Assembly (NCBI RefSeq): GCF_010015445.1
Contig: NC_053126.1
Span: 19,465,169-19,529,168, forward strand
Reading direction: 5' to 3'
DNA length: 64,000 nt
Source: Perca fluviatilis
Lineage: Eukaryota; Chordata; Actinopteri; Perciformes; Percidae
In this document: positions 29,301 to 44,600 of the stretch, piece by piece
Numbering within the stretch: position 1 is the first letter of the stretch
How the letters are laid out: every line of letters begins with the position of its first letter
Made by a program: the position numbers and the translations under genes
The notes under the pieces: generated by a model
Databases searched by the model: none
Seen by the model: the letters and a program-made list of their open reading frames with translations, nothing else
Told to the model about the DNA's origin: nothing

Positions 29301-29689
29301 CAAAAATTTAAAAAATACATTTTTTTTTAAGTATGGTAGAGGTCACAGAGAGGTTGAATTAATGGTAATAACGTACTGCTACATCAGAAGTGTTACAGTA
29401 TTATAGTAAGATTCAGATTTCTGTTGGTATTTTACATTATTTCACCTTCACAGTCATTTTAACTTAATGGTTTTGTAAAAAAAGTTTCATGCTTTCTGCA
29501 CTGCAACAAACAAAAATTCATAAAACTCAACTACATATTAACACAACTACAGGTTAATAATGCAATATCCAAAATTAAATTGTTGTGTCATTCATGAATC
29601 TTTTTGGCTTCTTTTGTCAGGACTTATTACCTTATGTTCCAACTTGTCTGAAATGAAATGTATGATAAAATAACCAAGTTTCTGATGAT

Positions 29690-32600
29690 TGTTATAGAAT
29701 ACTAGCATAGTATGTCAAAAAAGTCATAGTATAGTATGTCAAGCAAAGTGATAAGTATGTCGAAAAACATAGTATAGTATGTAGAAAAAAGTGATAAAGT
29801 CATAGTATAGTATAGTATAGTGAAAAAAGTCATGGTATAGCATGTGGAAAAAATTTATAAAGAAGTCATGGTATAGTATGTTGAAAAAATGATAAAAAAA
29901 GTCATAGTATGTTGAAAAAAGTGATAAAATAGTCATAGTCTAGTATGTCAAAAATATTGAAAAAACAGTCATAGTATATAGCATGTCGTGCAAAGTGAAA
30001 AAAAAGTCGGTATAGTATGTCGAAAAACATAGTATAGTATGTAGAAAAAGGTGATAAAGTCATAGTATAGTATGTCGAAAAAAAGTGATAAAACGTCATA
30101 GTATAGTATGTAGAAAAAGGTGATAAAGTCATGGTATAGTATGTTGAAAAAAGTGATAAAAAATTCATAGTATAGTATGTCGGAAAAAGTCATGGTATAG
30201 TATGTCGAAAAAAGTCATGGTATAGTATGTCGAAAAAAGTCATGGTATAGTATGTCGAAAAAAGTCATGGTATAGTATGTCGAAAAAAGTGATGGTATAG
30301 TATGTCGGAAAAAGTGATGGTATAGTATGTCGGAAAAAGTCATGGTATAGTATGTCGAAAAAAGTGATAAAAAGTCATATTAGCATGTCGAAAAAAGTGA
30401 TAAAAAAGTTATAGTATAATATATCGAAAAAAGTCATAGAATAGTATGTTGAAAAAAGTGATAAAAAAGTCATAGTATAATATGTCGAAAAAGTTATAGT
30501 ACAGTATATTGAAAAAAGTCATGGTATAGTATGTTGAAAAAAGTGAAGAAAAAGTCATAGTATCCGAAATCTTGGTATCATTTTTGACCCCACACTCACT
30601 TTTAAGCCCCATATCCGTCATATCACCAAAACTGCCTTTTTCCACCTACGTAACATTGCTCGTCTTCGCCCCACCCTCTCGACATCTGCTGCTGAAACTC
30701 TCATCCATGCATTCATTACATCAAGACTTGACTACTGCAACAGCCTCCTATATGGTCTCCCTTCATCTGTCTTACAAGAACTGCAATACGTTCAAAACTG
30801 CGCTGCTTCGCCTCCCCCCCACCACCGGTTCAAGACAACACATCAGCCCTGTCCTTCAACAGCTTCACTGGCTCCCTGTACAACAGCGCATCCATTACAA
30901 AGTTCTTCTCATCACCTACAAAGCTCTCAATAATCTGGCCCCTCCATACCTCACAGACCTCTTACACCACCATCGCCACTCCAGATGCCTTCGCTCAGCA
31001 GACTTAAACCTCCTCAAACCCATCACCAAATCAACCCACCGAACTTTGGGGGACCGAGCCTTTGCAATAGCTGCCTCCACCCTCTGGAACTCACTCCCCA
31101 TCCACATCAGAAACTCGGACTCACTGAACACCTATAAAAAACTGCTCAAAACTCACTTGTTTCAATTGGCCTATCCATAATTTACTTATCTTGTTTGTTT
31201 GTTTGTTTGTTTGTTTGTTTGTGTGTTTGTTTCTTTTGTTTGTAAAGCGTCTTTGAGTTCCATGTAAAGCGCTATATAAAACGTATGTATTATTATTATT
31301 ATTATAGTATAACATGTTGAAAAAAGTGATAAAAAAGTCATAGTATAGTATGTCAAGCAAAGTGATAAGTATGTCGAAAAACATAGTATAGTATGTAGAA
31401 AAAAGTGATAAAGTCATAATATAGTATAGCGAAAAAAGTCATGGTATAGCATGTGGAAAACATTTATAAAGAAGTCATGGTATAGTATGTTGAAAAAGTG
31501 ATAAAAAAAAAGTCATAGAATAGTATGTTGAAAAATATTGAAAAAAAAGTCATAGTATAGTATGTCGAGCAAAGTGATAAAAAGTCGGCATAATATGTTG
31601 AAAAAATGATAAAAAAAAGTCAGAACAGTAGGTTGAAAAAATGATAAAAAATTCATAGTATAGTATGTCGGAAAAAGTCATGGTATAGTATGTCGGAAAA
31701 AGTCATGGTATAGTATGTCGAAAAAAGTCCTGGTATAGTATGTCGGAAAAAGTCATGGTATAGTATGTCGAAAAAAGTCATGGTATAGTATGTCGAAAAA
31801 AGTGATAAAAAGTCATATTAGCATGTCGAAAAAGTGATAAAAAAGTTATAGTATAATATATCGAAAAAAGTCATAGAATAGTATGTCGAAAAAAGTGATA
31901 AAAAAGTCATAGTATAGTATGTCGAAAAAGTTATAGTACAGTATATTGAAAAAAGTCATGGTATAGTATGTTGAAAAAAGTGAAGAAAAAGTCAAAGTAT
32001 AACATGTTGAAAAAAGTGATAAAAAAGTCATGTATAGTATGTCGAAAAAGTTATAGTAAAAGTCATAGTATACAATGTTGAAAAAAGTGATAAAAAAGTC
32101 ATAGTATAGTATGTTGAAAAAAGTGATAAAAAATTCATAGTATAGTATGTCGGAAAAAGTCATGGTATAGTATGTCGGAAAAAGTCATGGTATAGTATGT
32201 CGAAAAAAAGTCATGGTATAGTATGTCGAAAAGTAGTATGTGTAGAAAGTTAAAAAAGTTTTATAGTATATTGAAAAAAAGTCATAGTATAGTATGTTGA
32301 AAAAAAAGTGAAGAAAAAAGTCAAAGTATAACATGTTGAAAAAAAGTGATAAAAAGTCATGTATATAGTATAAGGAAAGTTATAGTAAAAGTCATAGTAT
32401 ACAATGTTGAAAAAAGTGATAAAAAAGTCATAGTATAGTATGTTGAAAAAAGTGATAAAAAATTCATAGTATAGTATGTCGGAAAAAGTCATGGTATAGT
32501 ATGTCGGAAAAAGTCATGGTATAGTATGTCGAAAAAAGTGATAAAAAAGTCATATTAGCATGTCGAAAAAATGATTAAAAAAAAGTCATAGTAAGTATGT

Positions 32601-35600
32601 CTAAAAAGTGATAAAAAAGTTATAGTATAATATATAGAAAAAAGTCATAGAATAGTATGTCGAAAAAAGTGATAAAGTCATAGTATAGTATAGCGAAAAA
32701 AGTCATGGTATAGCATGTGGAAAACATTTATAAAGAAGTCATGGTATAGTATGTTGAAAAAGTGATAAAAAAAAGTCATAGAATAGTATGTTGAAAAATA
32801 TTGAAAAAAAAGTCATAGTATAGAATTATGTCGGAAAGTTATAGTACAGTATATAAAAAAGTCAGGTATAATATGTTGAAAAAAGTGAAAAAAAAGTCAA
32901 AAGAGTATAACATGTTGAAAAAATGATAAAAAGTCATAGTATAGTATGTCGAAAAAGTTATAGTAAAAGTCATAATTATACTATGTTGAAAAAAATTGAT
33001 AAAAAGTCATAGTTATAGTTATGTTGGAAAAAAGTTAAAAAAATATATTGAAAAATTCATAGTATAGTATGTCAAAAAAGTCATAGGTATATAGTATGTC
33101 AGAAAAAGGTGATTAAAAGTCATGAGTATGTTGAAAAAAGTGATAAAAGTCATAGTATAGTATGTCAAAAATATTGAAAAAATAGTCATAGTATGTAGAT
33201 AGGTGCAAAAAGTGAGAAAAAAGGTGATTAATTGTGTGAAAAACATGAAAGTATGTTATGTGAAAAAAAGAGTTATAAAAGGTCATGGTATGTCGTTGAA
33301 AAAATTGATAAAGAAGTCATGGTAGTATGTTTGAAAAAAGTGATAAAAATTCATGAGTATGAGGTATGTAGAAAAAAGTGATAAAAAGTCATGGTATATC
33401 GTGGAAAAAAATTGATAAAGAAGTCATGGTATAGTATGTTGAAAAAAAGTGAAAAAAATTCATGGTATGAGTATGCGGAGAAAAGTCATGGTATAGTATG
33501 TGAGGAAAAGTCATGGTGGTATAGTATGTGGAAAAAAGTCATAGTATAGTATGTGAGGAAAGTCATGGTATAGTATGTTGAAAAAAGTGATAAAAGTCAT
33601 ATTAGCAAGAAAAAGTGATAAAAAGATCATAAGTATAGTATTAGAAAAAGTCATAGAATGGTTAAAAAAGTGTAAAAATTCCATAGTATAGTATGTCAGG
33701 AGAAAAAGTCATGGTATAGTGTAGCCAGGAAAAGTCATGGTATGAAGTGAAAGTCATATTGCTGTGGAAAAAAGTGATTAAAAAAGTCATAGTAAGTATG
33801 TCTAAAAAGTGATAAAAAGTTATAGTATAATATATAGAAAAAAGTCATAGAATAGTTATGTGAAAAAGTGATAAAAAAGTCATAGTATAGTATGTGAAAA
33901 AGAGTTATAGTGCAGTTATATAGAGAAAAAGTCATGAGTATAGTATGTTGAAAAAAGTGAAGAAAAAAGTCATGAGTATAGTATGTAGAAAAAAGTGATA
34001 AAAGTAATAGTATATTATGTTGAAAAAATTATAAAAGTCAGAGTATATATGAGTATGTGAGAAAAAAGTCATGGTATGGTATGTCAGAAAAAAGTATTAA
34101 AAGTCATGAGTATAGTATGTCAAAAAAGGTGATTAAAAAGTCATAGTGTAGTATGTGGAAAAAGTGATAAAAGTCATGGTATGGTATGTTGAAAAAAAGG
34201 TAATAAAAGTTATAGTATAATTATGTCAAAAGAGTATTAATAATCATGAGTATAGTATGTTGAAAAAGTGATAAAAAGTCATGAGTATAGTATGCGAAAA
34301 AGTGATAAAAAGTCATAGAATAGATTATAACATGTCAAAAAGTCATATTATAGTAAGAAAAAAGAGTGTAAAAAAGTCATGAGTATAGTATGTGAAAAAA
34401 GTGATAAAAGAGTCATAGTATAGCATGTCGAAAAAAGTCATAAAAATTCTGTAATTATGGTATGTTGAAAAAGTCATGAGTATGGTATGTTGAAAAAAGG
34501 TGACAAAACAGTCATGAGTATAGTGTTGAAAAAGTGATAAAAAGTCATGGTATAGTATGTGAGAAAAAGTTATAGTAAAAGTCATTATACAATGTTGAAA
34601 AAAGTGATAAAAAGTCATGGTATAGGTATGTTGGAAAAAGTGATAAAAATTCATAGTATGGTTATGTTCAAGATCATGGGTATAGTATGTGAAAAAAAGT
34701 CATGAGTATAGTTATGCGAGGAAAAGTCATGTGGTATAGTATGTGAAAAAAAAGTGTTAAAAAAGTCATAGTAGAAGTATGTCTAAAAGTGATAAAAAAG
34801 TTATAGTATAATATATAGAAAAAAAGTCATAGAATAGTTATGTGAGAAAAAGTGATAAAAAGTCATTAAGTATAAGGTATGTCAGAAAAAGTTATAATGC
34901 TAATTATATTGAAAAAGAGTCATGGTATAGTATGTTGAAAAAAGTGAAGAAAAAAGTCATAGTATGGTATGTGAAAAAAAGTGATAAAAGTTATAAAGTA
35001 TGAGTATGTGTGAAGAAAAGAGTGATAAAAAGTCATGAAGTAAAGAGTATGTGAAAAAAAAGTCATAGTTGTTGAATAAAGTGATAAAAATGTCAATGTA
35101 TAGTATGTCGAGCAAAGTGATAAAAAGTTGACATACAGTTGAAAAAATGATAAAAAGTCAGAACAATGTATGTTGAAAAAAGTGATAAAAAAATATATTG
35201 AAAAAACATTCATAGTATGGTATGTCAAAACAATCATAGTATATAGTATGTCAAAAAAAAGGTGTTAAAAGTCATGAGTATGTTGAAAAAAGTGATAAAA
35301 AGTCATAGTATAGTATGTCAAAAATATTGAAAAAATAGTCATAGTGTAGATGTACAAAGTGAAGAAAAGAGTCAGTATGGTTGTGTGAAAAACATAGTAT
35401 GGTATGAGAAAAAAGTGATAAAAAGGTCATGGTGTATAGGTGGAAAAAATTGATAAAGGTCATGGTAGAGTATGTTGAAAAAAAGTGTAAAAAATTCATG
35501 GTATGGTATGTGAAAAAAGTGAAAAAAAGTCATGGTATATCGTGGAAAAAACTTGATAAAAGAGTCATGGGTATGGTATGTTGAAAAAAGTGATAAAAAT

Positions 35601-38600
35601 TTCATGTATGGTATGGTGGCAGGAGAAAAGTCATGGTATGGTTGTGAAAAAAGAGTCATAATATAGTATGTGGGAAAAAGTCATGGTATAGTATGTTGAA
35701 AAAGTGTTAAAAAATTATATGCATGTAGAAAAAGTGATAAAAAGTCATAGTATAGTTATGAAAAAAGTCATAGAATAGTATGTGTGAAAAAAGGTGATAA
35801 AAATTCATAATTGTATTGTAGGGAAAAAGTCATGAGGTATAGTATGTGAGGAGAAAAGTCATGGGTTATAGTATGTGAAAAAGTGATAAAAGTCATATTA
35901 GCATGTAGAAAAAGTGATTAAAAAGTCATAGTAAGTATGTCTAAAAGTGATAAAAGTTATAGTATAATATATAAAAAAAGTCATAGAATAATTATGTGAA
36001 AAAGTGATAAAAGAGTCATGGTATAGTATGTCGAAAAAAGAGTTATAGTGCAGTATATTGAAAAAGTCATGAGGTATAGTATGTTGAAAAAAGGTGAGAA
36101 GAAAAGTCATGGTATAGGTATGTTGAAAAAAGTGATAAAAGTAATGAGTATGGTATGTTGAAAAAAATTATAAAAGTCAGGTATATATAGTTATGTCAGA
36201 AAAAGTCATGGTATAGTATGTGGAAAAAGTATTAAAAGTCATGAGGTATAGTATGTCAAAAAGTGATTAAAAGTCATAGTGTGGTATGTGGAAAAAGTAT
36301 ATAAAAGTCATAGTATGAGTATGTGAAAAAAGTATAAAAAAAAGTGATGGTATGGTATGTTGAAAAAAGGTAATAAAAGTTATAGTATAATTATGTCAAA
36401 AGAGTGATAATAATCATGGTATAGTATGTTGAAAAAATGATAAAAAGTCATAATGTATAGTTATGTGAGAAAAAGTGATAAAAAGTCATAGAATAGATTA
36501 TAACTTGTCAAAAAAGTCATATTATAATTATTTGTCGAGAAAAAGTGATAAAAAGTCATGAGTATAGTTATGTCGAAAAAAGGTGATAAAAAAGTCATGG
36601 TATAGCATGTCCAGAAAAAGTCATAAAAATTCATGAGTATGAGTATGTTGAAAAAGTCATGGTATAGTATGTTGAAAAAAGTGACAAAACAGTCATGGTA
36701 TAGTGTTGAAAAAAGGTGATAAAAGCGTCATGGTATGAGTATGTCGAAAAAGTTATAGTAAAAGTCATAATTATACAATGTTGAAAAAGGTGATAAAAGT
36801 CATGGTATAGTATGTTGGAAAAAGTGATAAAAATTCATTGAGTATAGTATGTGAAGAAAGTCATGGTATAGTATGTGAGAAAAAGGTCATTTGTAATTGT
36901 ATGTGGGAAAAAGTCATGGTATGGTATGTCGAAAAAAAGTCATGGTTTATGGTATGTCGAAAAAAGAGTGATAAAAAGTCATATTAGCATGTGAAAAAGT
37001 CATAGTAAGTATGTCTAAAAAGTGATAAAAAGTTATAGTATAATATATGAAAAAGTCATAGAATAGTATGTGGAAAAGTGATAAAAAGTCATAGTATGGT
37101 ATGTCGAAAAAGTTATAATTACAATTATATTGAAAAAGTCATGTGTTATAGTATGTTGAAAAAGTGAAGAAAAAGTCATAGTATGGTATGTGAAAAAAGT
37201 GATAAAAGTAATATGGTATGAGTATGTGAAAAAAGTGATAAAAAGTCATAGTAAAGTATGTGAAAAAAAGTCATAGTTGTTGAATAAAGTGATAAAATAA
37301 TGTATGGTATGTCGAACAAAGTGATAAAAAGTGGCATAACATGTTGAAAAAATGATAAAAAAGTCAGAACAATTATGTTGAAAAAAGTGATAAAAATATA
37401 TTGAAAAAGCATTCATAGTATAGTATGTCAAAACATCATAGTATATAATTATGTGAAAAAGTGATTAAAAAGTCATAAGGTATGTTGAAAAAAAGTGATA
37501 AAAGTCATAGTATTGTATGTCAAAATTTGAAAAATAGTCATGTTATGTATGTCGTTACAAAGTGAAGGAAAAGTTGATATGGTATGTGAAAAACATAGTG
37601 TATAGTATGTGGAAAAAAGGTGATAAAAGGTCATGGTATATCGTGGAAAAGAATTGATAAAGAGTCATGGTAGAGTATGTTGAAAAAGTGATAAAAATCA
37701 TAGTATAGTATTTGAAAAAAAAGTGATAAAAGTCATGAGGTATATAGGTGGAAAAAATTGATAAAAGAGTCATGGTATGGTATGTTGAAAAAAGAGTGAT
37801 AAAAATTCATAGTATAGGTATGTGGAAAAAGTCATGGTATGGTTGTGGAAAAAGTCATAGTATGGTGTGTGGAAAAGTCATGGTATAGTATGTTGAAAAA
37901 GTGATAAAAGTCATATTAGCATGTGAAAAAGAGTGATAAAAAAGTCATAGTATAGTATATCGAAAAAAGTCATAGAATAAGGTATGTGAAAAAGTATTAA
38001 AGTCATGTATAGTATGGGAAAAGGTTATAATCATTATATTGAAAAAAGGTCATGGTATATGTATGTTAATAAAAGTGAAGAAAAAAGTCATGGTATAATA
38101 TGTTGAAAAAGTGATAAAAGATCATATTAGCATGTCGAAAAAATGAGTTAAAAGTCATAGTAAGTATGTCTAAAAGTGATAAAAAGTTATAGTATAATAT
38201 ATAGAAAAAAGTCATAGAATGGTATGTCGAGAAAAAGTGTTAGAGTCTTGTAAGGTATAGTATAGAAAAAGTCATGGTATAGCATGTGAAGAAACATTTA
38301 TAAAAGTCATGGTATGAGTATGTTGAAAAGAGTGATAAAAAAGTCATAGAATAGTATGTTGAAAAATATTGAAAAAGTCATAGTATGGTATGTCGAGCAA
38401 AGTGATAAAAAAGTCGGCATAATATGTTGAAAAATGAAATAAAAGTCAAGAACACTATGTTGAAAAAATGTTCAAAGTTATATGGTATGAGTATGTTCGA
38501 GAAAAAGTCGTATGGTATGAGTATGTAGGAAAAAGTCATGGTATGGTTGGTCGAAAAAGTCCTGGTATAGTATGTCGGAAAAGTCATGGTATAGTATGTC

Positions 38601-41600
38601 GAAAAAAGTCATGGTATGAGTATGTCGGAGAAAAGTCATGGTATAGTATGTGAAAAAGGTCCTTAGTATAGTATGTGAGGAAAAGTCATGGTATTATGAA
38701 GATATGTAAAGTCATGGTATAGTATGTGGGAGAAAAAGTCTAATGTATAAGTATGTCGAAAAAAGTGATAGTAAAGTATGTCTAAAAGTGATAAAAGGTT
38801 ATAGTATAATATAGAAAAAAGTCATAGAATAGTTGTGGAAAAAGTGATAAAGTCATAGTATAGTAAGCGAAAAAAGTCTATTGTAGTACATGGAAAACAT
38901 TTATAAAGATGTCATGGTATAGTATGTTGAAAAAGTGATAAAAAGTCATAGAATGGTATGTTGAAAAATATTGAAAAGAAGTAAATTATAGGTATGTCGA
39001 ACCAAAGTGATAAAGTCGACATAATATGTTGAAAAATGAAAAAAGTCAGAATCGTATGTTGAAAAAATGATAAAATTCATAGTATAGTATGTCGGAAAAG
39101 TCATGGTATAGTGTATGAGGTATAGTGTCGAAAAAGTCATGGTATAGTATGTCGAAAAAGTCATGGTTATGGTAGTAGGAAAAAAGTCATGGTATAATTA
39201 TTGAAAAAAGTCATGGTATAGTATATGAGGAAAAAGTCATGGTATAGTATGTCGAAAAAAGTGATAAAAGAATCATTATTAGCATGTCGAAAAAGTGATA
39301 AAAAGTTATAGTATAATATTCGAAAAAAGGGTCATATTGGTATGTCGAAAAAAGTGATAAAAAAGTCATGAGTATAGTATGTCGAAAAAGTTATAGTACA
39401 GTATATTGAAAAAAGTCTAATTGTATAGTGTATGTTGAAAAAAGTGAAAGAAAAAAGTCAAAGTATAACATGTTGAAAAAAGTGATAAAAAGTCATAGTA
39501 TGGTATGTGAAGAAGTTATAGTAAAAGGTCATAAGTATACAATGTTGAAAAAAGTGATAAAAAAGTCATGAGTATTAGTATGTTGAAAAGAGTGATAAAA
39601 ATTCATAGTATGGTATGTGGGAAAAGTCATGGTATAGTATGTCGGGGAAAAGTCATGGTATAGTATGTGAAAAAAGAGTGATAAAAATCATATTAGCATG
39701 TCGAAAAAGTGATTAAAAAGTCATAGTAAGTATGTCTAAAAGTGATAAAAAGTTATAAGTATAATATATCGAAAAAAGTCATAGAATAGTATGTGAGAAA
39801 AGTGATAAAGTCATAGTATAGTATGTCAGAAAGTTATAATTACAGTTATTGAAAAAAGGTCATAGTATAGTATGTTGAAAAAAGGAGTAATAAAAGTAAT
39901 AGTTATAGTATGTTGAAAAAAAATTATAAAAGTCAGGTATATATATAGTTATGTGAAAAGTCATGGTATAGTTATGTGGAAAAAGATATTAAAAGTCATT
40001 GTTATTATATGTCAAAAAGGTGATTAAAAGTCATAGTGTGAGTATGTGGAAAAAAAGTGATAAAAAGTCATAGTATGGTATGTGAAAAAGTAATAAAAAG
40101 TGGTATTTATAGTATGTTGAAAAAAAGTAATAAAAGTTATAGTATGGTATGTCAAAAGAAGTGATAATAATCATGGTATGAGTATGTTGAAAAAAGTGAT
40201 AAAAAGTCATGAGTATAGGTATGTGAGAAAAAAGTGATAAAAAGTCATAGAATAGATTATAACATGTCAAAAAGTCATATTATAGTATATGAAAAAAAAG
40301 TGATAAAAGTCATTAGTATAGTATGTTGGAAAAAAGGTGATAAAAAGTCATAGTATAGCATGTGAAAAAAAGTCATAAAAAAGTCATGAGTATAGTATGT
40401 TGAAAAAGTCATAGTTATGGTATGTTGAAAAAAGGGTGCAAAACAGTCATAGTTATAGTGTTGAAAAAAAGTGTAAAAGAATCATGAGTAAAGTTATGTG
40501 AGAAAAAAGTCATAGTTGTTGAATAAAAGTGAAAAATTCAATGTATAGTATGTCGAACAAAGTGATAAAAAGTGGCATAACATGTTGAAAAAAATGATAA
40601 AAAGTCAGAACAGTATGTTGAAAAAAAGTGATAAAAATATATTGAAAAACATTCATAGTATAGTATGTCAAAACAATCATAGTATATAGTATGTCGAAAA
40701 AGTGATTAAAAAAGTCATAGTATGTTGAAAAAAGTGATAAAAAAGTCATAGTATAGTATGTCAAAAATATTGAAAAAATAGTCATAGTATATATGCATGT
40801 GGTGCAAAGTGAAAAAGAGTCGATTATGGTATGTGAGAAAAACATAATTATAGTATGTGAAAAAAAGTGTTAAAAAAGGTCATGGTATATCGTGGAAAAA
40901 TTGATAAAAGTCATTGGTAAGTATGTTGAAAAAAGAGTGATAAAAATTCCTATAGTATAGTATGTGAGAAAAAGTGATAAAAAGTCATGGTATATCGTGG
41001 AAAAAAGTTGATAAAGAGGTCATGGTATGTATGTTGAAAAAGTGATAAAATCACTTAGTATAGTTATGTCGGAAAAAGACATGGTATGGTATGTCGGAAA
41101 AGTCATGGTATGGTATGTGAAAAAAGTCATAGTATTAGTATGTGGAGAAAAAGTCATGGTATAGTATGTTGAAAAGTGATAAAAAGTCTTATTAGCATGT
41201 CGAAAAAGTGATAAAAAGTCATAGTATAGTATATCGAGAAAAAAGTCATAGAATAGGTATGTGAAAAAGTGATAAAAATTCATGTATAAGTATGTCGGGA
41301 AAAAGTCATGGTATAGTATGTGGGAAAAAGTCATGGTATAGTATGTCGAAAAAAGTGATAAAAAAGTCTATTAGCATGTCGAAAAGTGATTAAAAAGTCA
41401 TAGTAAGGTATGTCTAAAAGTGATAAAAAGTTATAGTATAATATATAGAAAAAGTCATAGAATAGTATGTGAAAAAGGTGTTAAAAAGTCATAGTATTAT
41501 AGTATGTTGAAAAAGGGTTATAGTGCAATTATATTGAAAAAAGTCATATTATGTATGTTGAAAAAGTGAGAAAAAGTCTAGTTATAGGTATGTTGAAAAA

Positions 41601-44600
41601 AGTGATAAAGTAATGTTTATAGTATGTTGAAAAAAATTATAAAAGTCAGGGTATATATGAGTATGTCGGAAAAAGTCATGAGTATAGTATGTGAAAAAAG
41701 AGTATTAAAAGTCATGAGTATGGTATGTCAAAAAGTGATTAAAAGTCATAGTGTGGTATGTGGAAAAAAGTGATAAAAAGTCATAATATGGTATGTCGAA
41801 AAAGGTAATAAAAAAGTGATGAGTATGTATGTTGAAAAAAAGTAATAAAGTTATGGTATAGTGTATGTCAAAAGGAGTGATAATAATCATGGTATAGTAT
41901 GTTGAAAAAAGTGATAAAAAAGTCATGGGTATGAGTATGTGAAAAAGGTGATAAAAAGTCATAGAATAGGTTATAACATGTCAAAAAGTCATATTATGAA
42001 TTTTTATCGAAAAAGTGATAAAAAGTCATGAGTATAGGTATGTCGAAAAAAGTTGATAAAAGGTCATGTATAGCATGTGAAAAAAAGTCATAAAAATTCA
42101 TAGTATAGTATGTTGAAAAAGTCATAGTATGAGTATGTTGAAAAAAGTGTCAAAACAGTCATAGTATGTGTTGAAAAAGTGATAAAAACGTCATTAAGTA
42201 TGGTGTCTGAAAAAGTTATAGTAAAGAGTCATAGTATACAATGTTGAAAAAAAGTGATAAAAAAGTCATAGGTATAGTATGTTGGAAAAAGTGATAAAAA
42301 TTCCTTAGGTATAGTATGTGGGAAAAGTCATGGTATGGTTATGGAGAAAAAGTCATGGTATAGTATGTGGGAAAAGAGTATGGTATTGGTATGTCGAAAA
42401 AGAGTCATGTGTATGGTATCGAAAAAAGTGATAAAAGTCATATTAGCATGTCGAAAAGTCATAATAGAGTATGTCTAAAAGTGATAAAAAGTTATAGTAT
42501 AATATATAGAAAAAGAGTCATAGAATAGTTATGTCGAAAAAGGTGATAAAAAGTCATAGTATAGTATGTCGAGAAAAAGTTATAGTACAGTATATTGAAA
42601 AAGAGTCATAGTATAGTATGTTGAAAAAAGTGAAGAAAAAAGTCATTAGTATAGTTATGTGAAAAAAAGTGATAAAAGTAATAGTATAGTATGTGAAAAA
42701 AAGTGATAAAAAAGTCATGAGTAAAGTATGTCGAAAAAAGTCATAGTTGTTGAATAAAGTAGTAAAAAATGTCAATGTATGAGTTATGTAGAGCAAAGAG
42801 TGATAAAAAGGTTGACATAATATGTTGAAAAAAGATAAAAAAAAGTCAGAACAATTATGTTGAAAAAAGTGATAAAAAATATATTGAAAAAGCATTCATA
42901 GTATGAGTATGTCAAAACAATCATAGTATATGTTTGTCGAAAAAAGGAGGTGATTAAAAAGTCATAGTATGTTGAAAAAAAAGTGATAAAAGTCATAGTA
43001 TAGGTATGTCAAAATATTGAAAAATAGTCATAGTATATAGCATGTAGTTACAAAGTGAAAAAAGAGTCGATTATAGTAATGTGCGAAAAACATAGTTATA
43101 ATTAATGTCGAAAAAAGTGATAAAAAAGGTCGTAATTGCTGATTGGAAAAAATTGATAAAAGTCATGGTAGAGTATGTTGAAAAAAGTGATAAAAATTCA
43201 TAGTATAGGTATGTCGAAAAAAAGTGATAAAAAGTCATGGTATGTCATTGGAAAAAAATTGATAAAAGTCATGGTATAGTATGTTGAAAAAGTGATAAAA
43301 ATTCATAGGTATAGTATGTGAGGAAAAAAAAAGTCATGGGTATAGTGTTGAGAAAAAAAGTCATAATTATAGTATGTCGGAGAAAAGGTCATGGTATACT
43401 ATGTTGAAAAAGTGATAAAAAGTCATATTAGCGTGTCGAAAAGTGATAAAAAAATCATAGTATAGTATACTCGAAAAAAAGTCATAGAATAGTATGTCGA
43501 AAAAAAGTGATAAAAAGTCATAAGTATGGTATGTAGAAAAAGTTATAGTACAGTATATTGAAAAAAGTCATGGTATAGTATGTTAAAAGAATGAAAAGGT
43601 CATAGTATAATATGTTGAAAAAAGTGATAAAAGTTCTATTAGCATGTCGAAAAATGATTAAAAAGTCATAGTAAGTATGTCTAAAAAGTGTATAAAAAGT
43701 TATAGTATAATATATAGAAAAAAGTCATAGAATAATTATGTCGAAAAAAGTGATAAAGTCATAGTATAGTTATGAAAAAAGTCATGGTATAGCATGTGGA
43801 AAACATTTATAAAGAGAGTCATGGTATAGTATGTTGAAAAAGTGATAAAAAGTATAGAATAGTTATGTTGAAAAATATTGAAAAAAGTCATGTGTATAGT
43901 ATGTCGAACAAAGTGATAAAAGTCGGCATAATATGTTGAAAAAATGATAAAAAGTTAGAACACTATGTTGAAAAAATGATAAAAATTCATAGTATAGGTA
44001 TGTGGAAAAGTCATGAGTATAGTATGTGAAAAAAGAATCATGTATGGTATAGTATGTGAGGAAAAAGTCATGGTATAGTATGTCGAAAAAAAAGTGATGT
44101 AATAGTATGTCTAAAAGAGTGATAAAAAGTTATAGTATAATATAGAAAAAAGTCATAGAATAGTTATGTCGAAAAAAGTGATTAAAGTCATAGTATATGT
44201 ATAAGGAAAAAGTCATGGTATAGCATGTGGAAACATTTATAAAAAGTCATGGTATAAGTATGTTGAAAAGAATTGATAAAAAGTCATAGAATAGTATGTT
44301 GAAAAAAAGTGATAAAAGTAAAGGCATAATATGTTGAAAAAATGATAAAAAAGTCAAGAACACTATGTTGAAAAAATGATAAAAATTCATGAGTATAGTA
44401 TGTAAGAGTCATGGTATAGTATGTCGGAGAAAAGTCATGGTATAGTATGTCGAAAAAAAGTCCTGGTATAGTATGTGAAGGAAAAGTCATGGTATAATTA
44501 TGTGAAAAAAGTCATGGTATAGTATGTCGGAGAAAAGTCATGGTATAGTATGTCGAAAAAAGTGATAAAAAGTCATATTAGATGTCCGAAAAAGTGTAAA

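Noticed and set aside
30572..31180. 202-codon plus-strand reading frame as a host gene
   Set aside because: Its second half is LINE reverse-transcriptase C terminus and its first half is that protein out of frame. It is a truncated, frameshifted retrotransposon.
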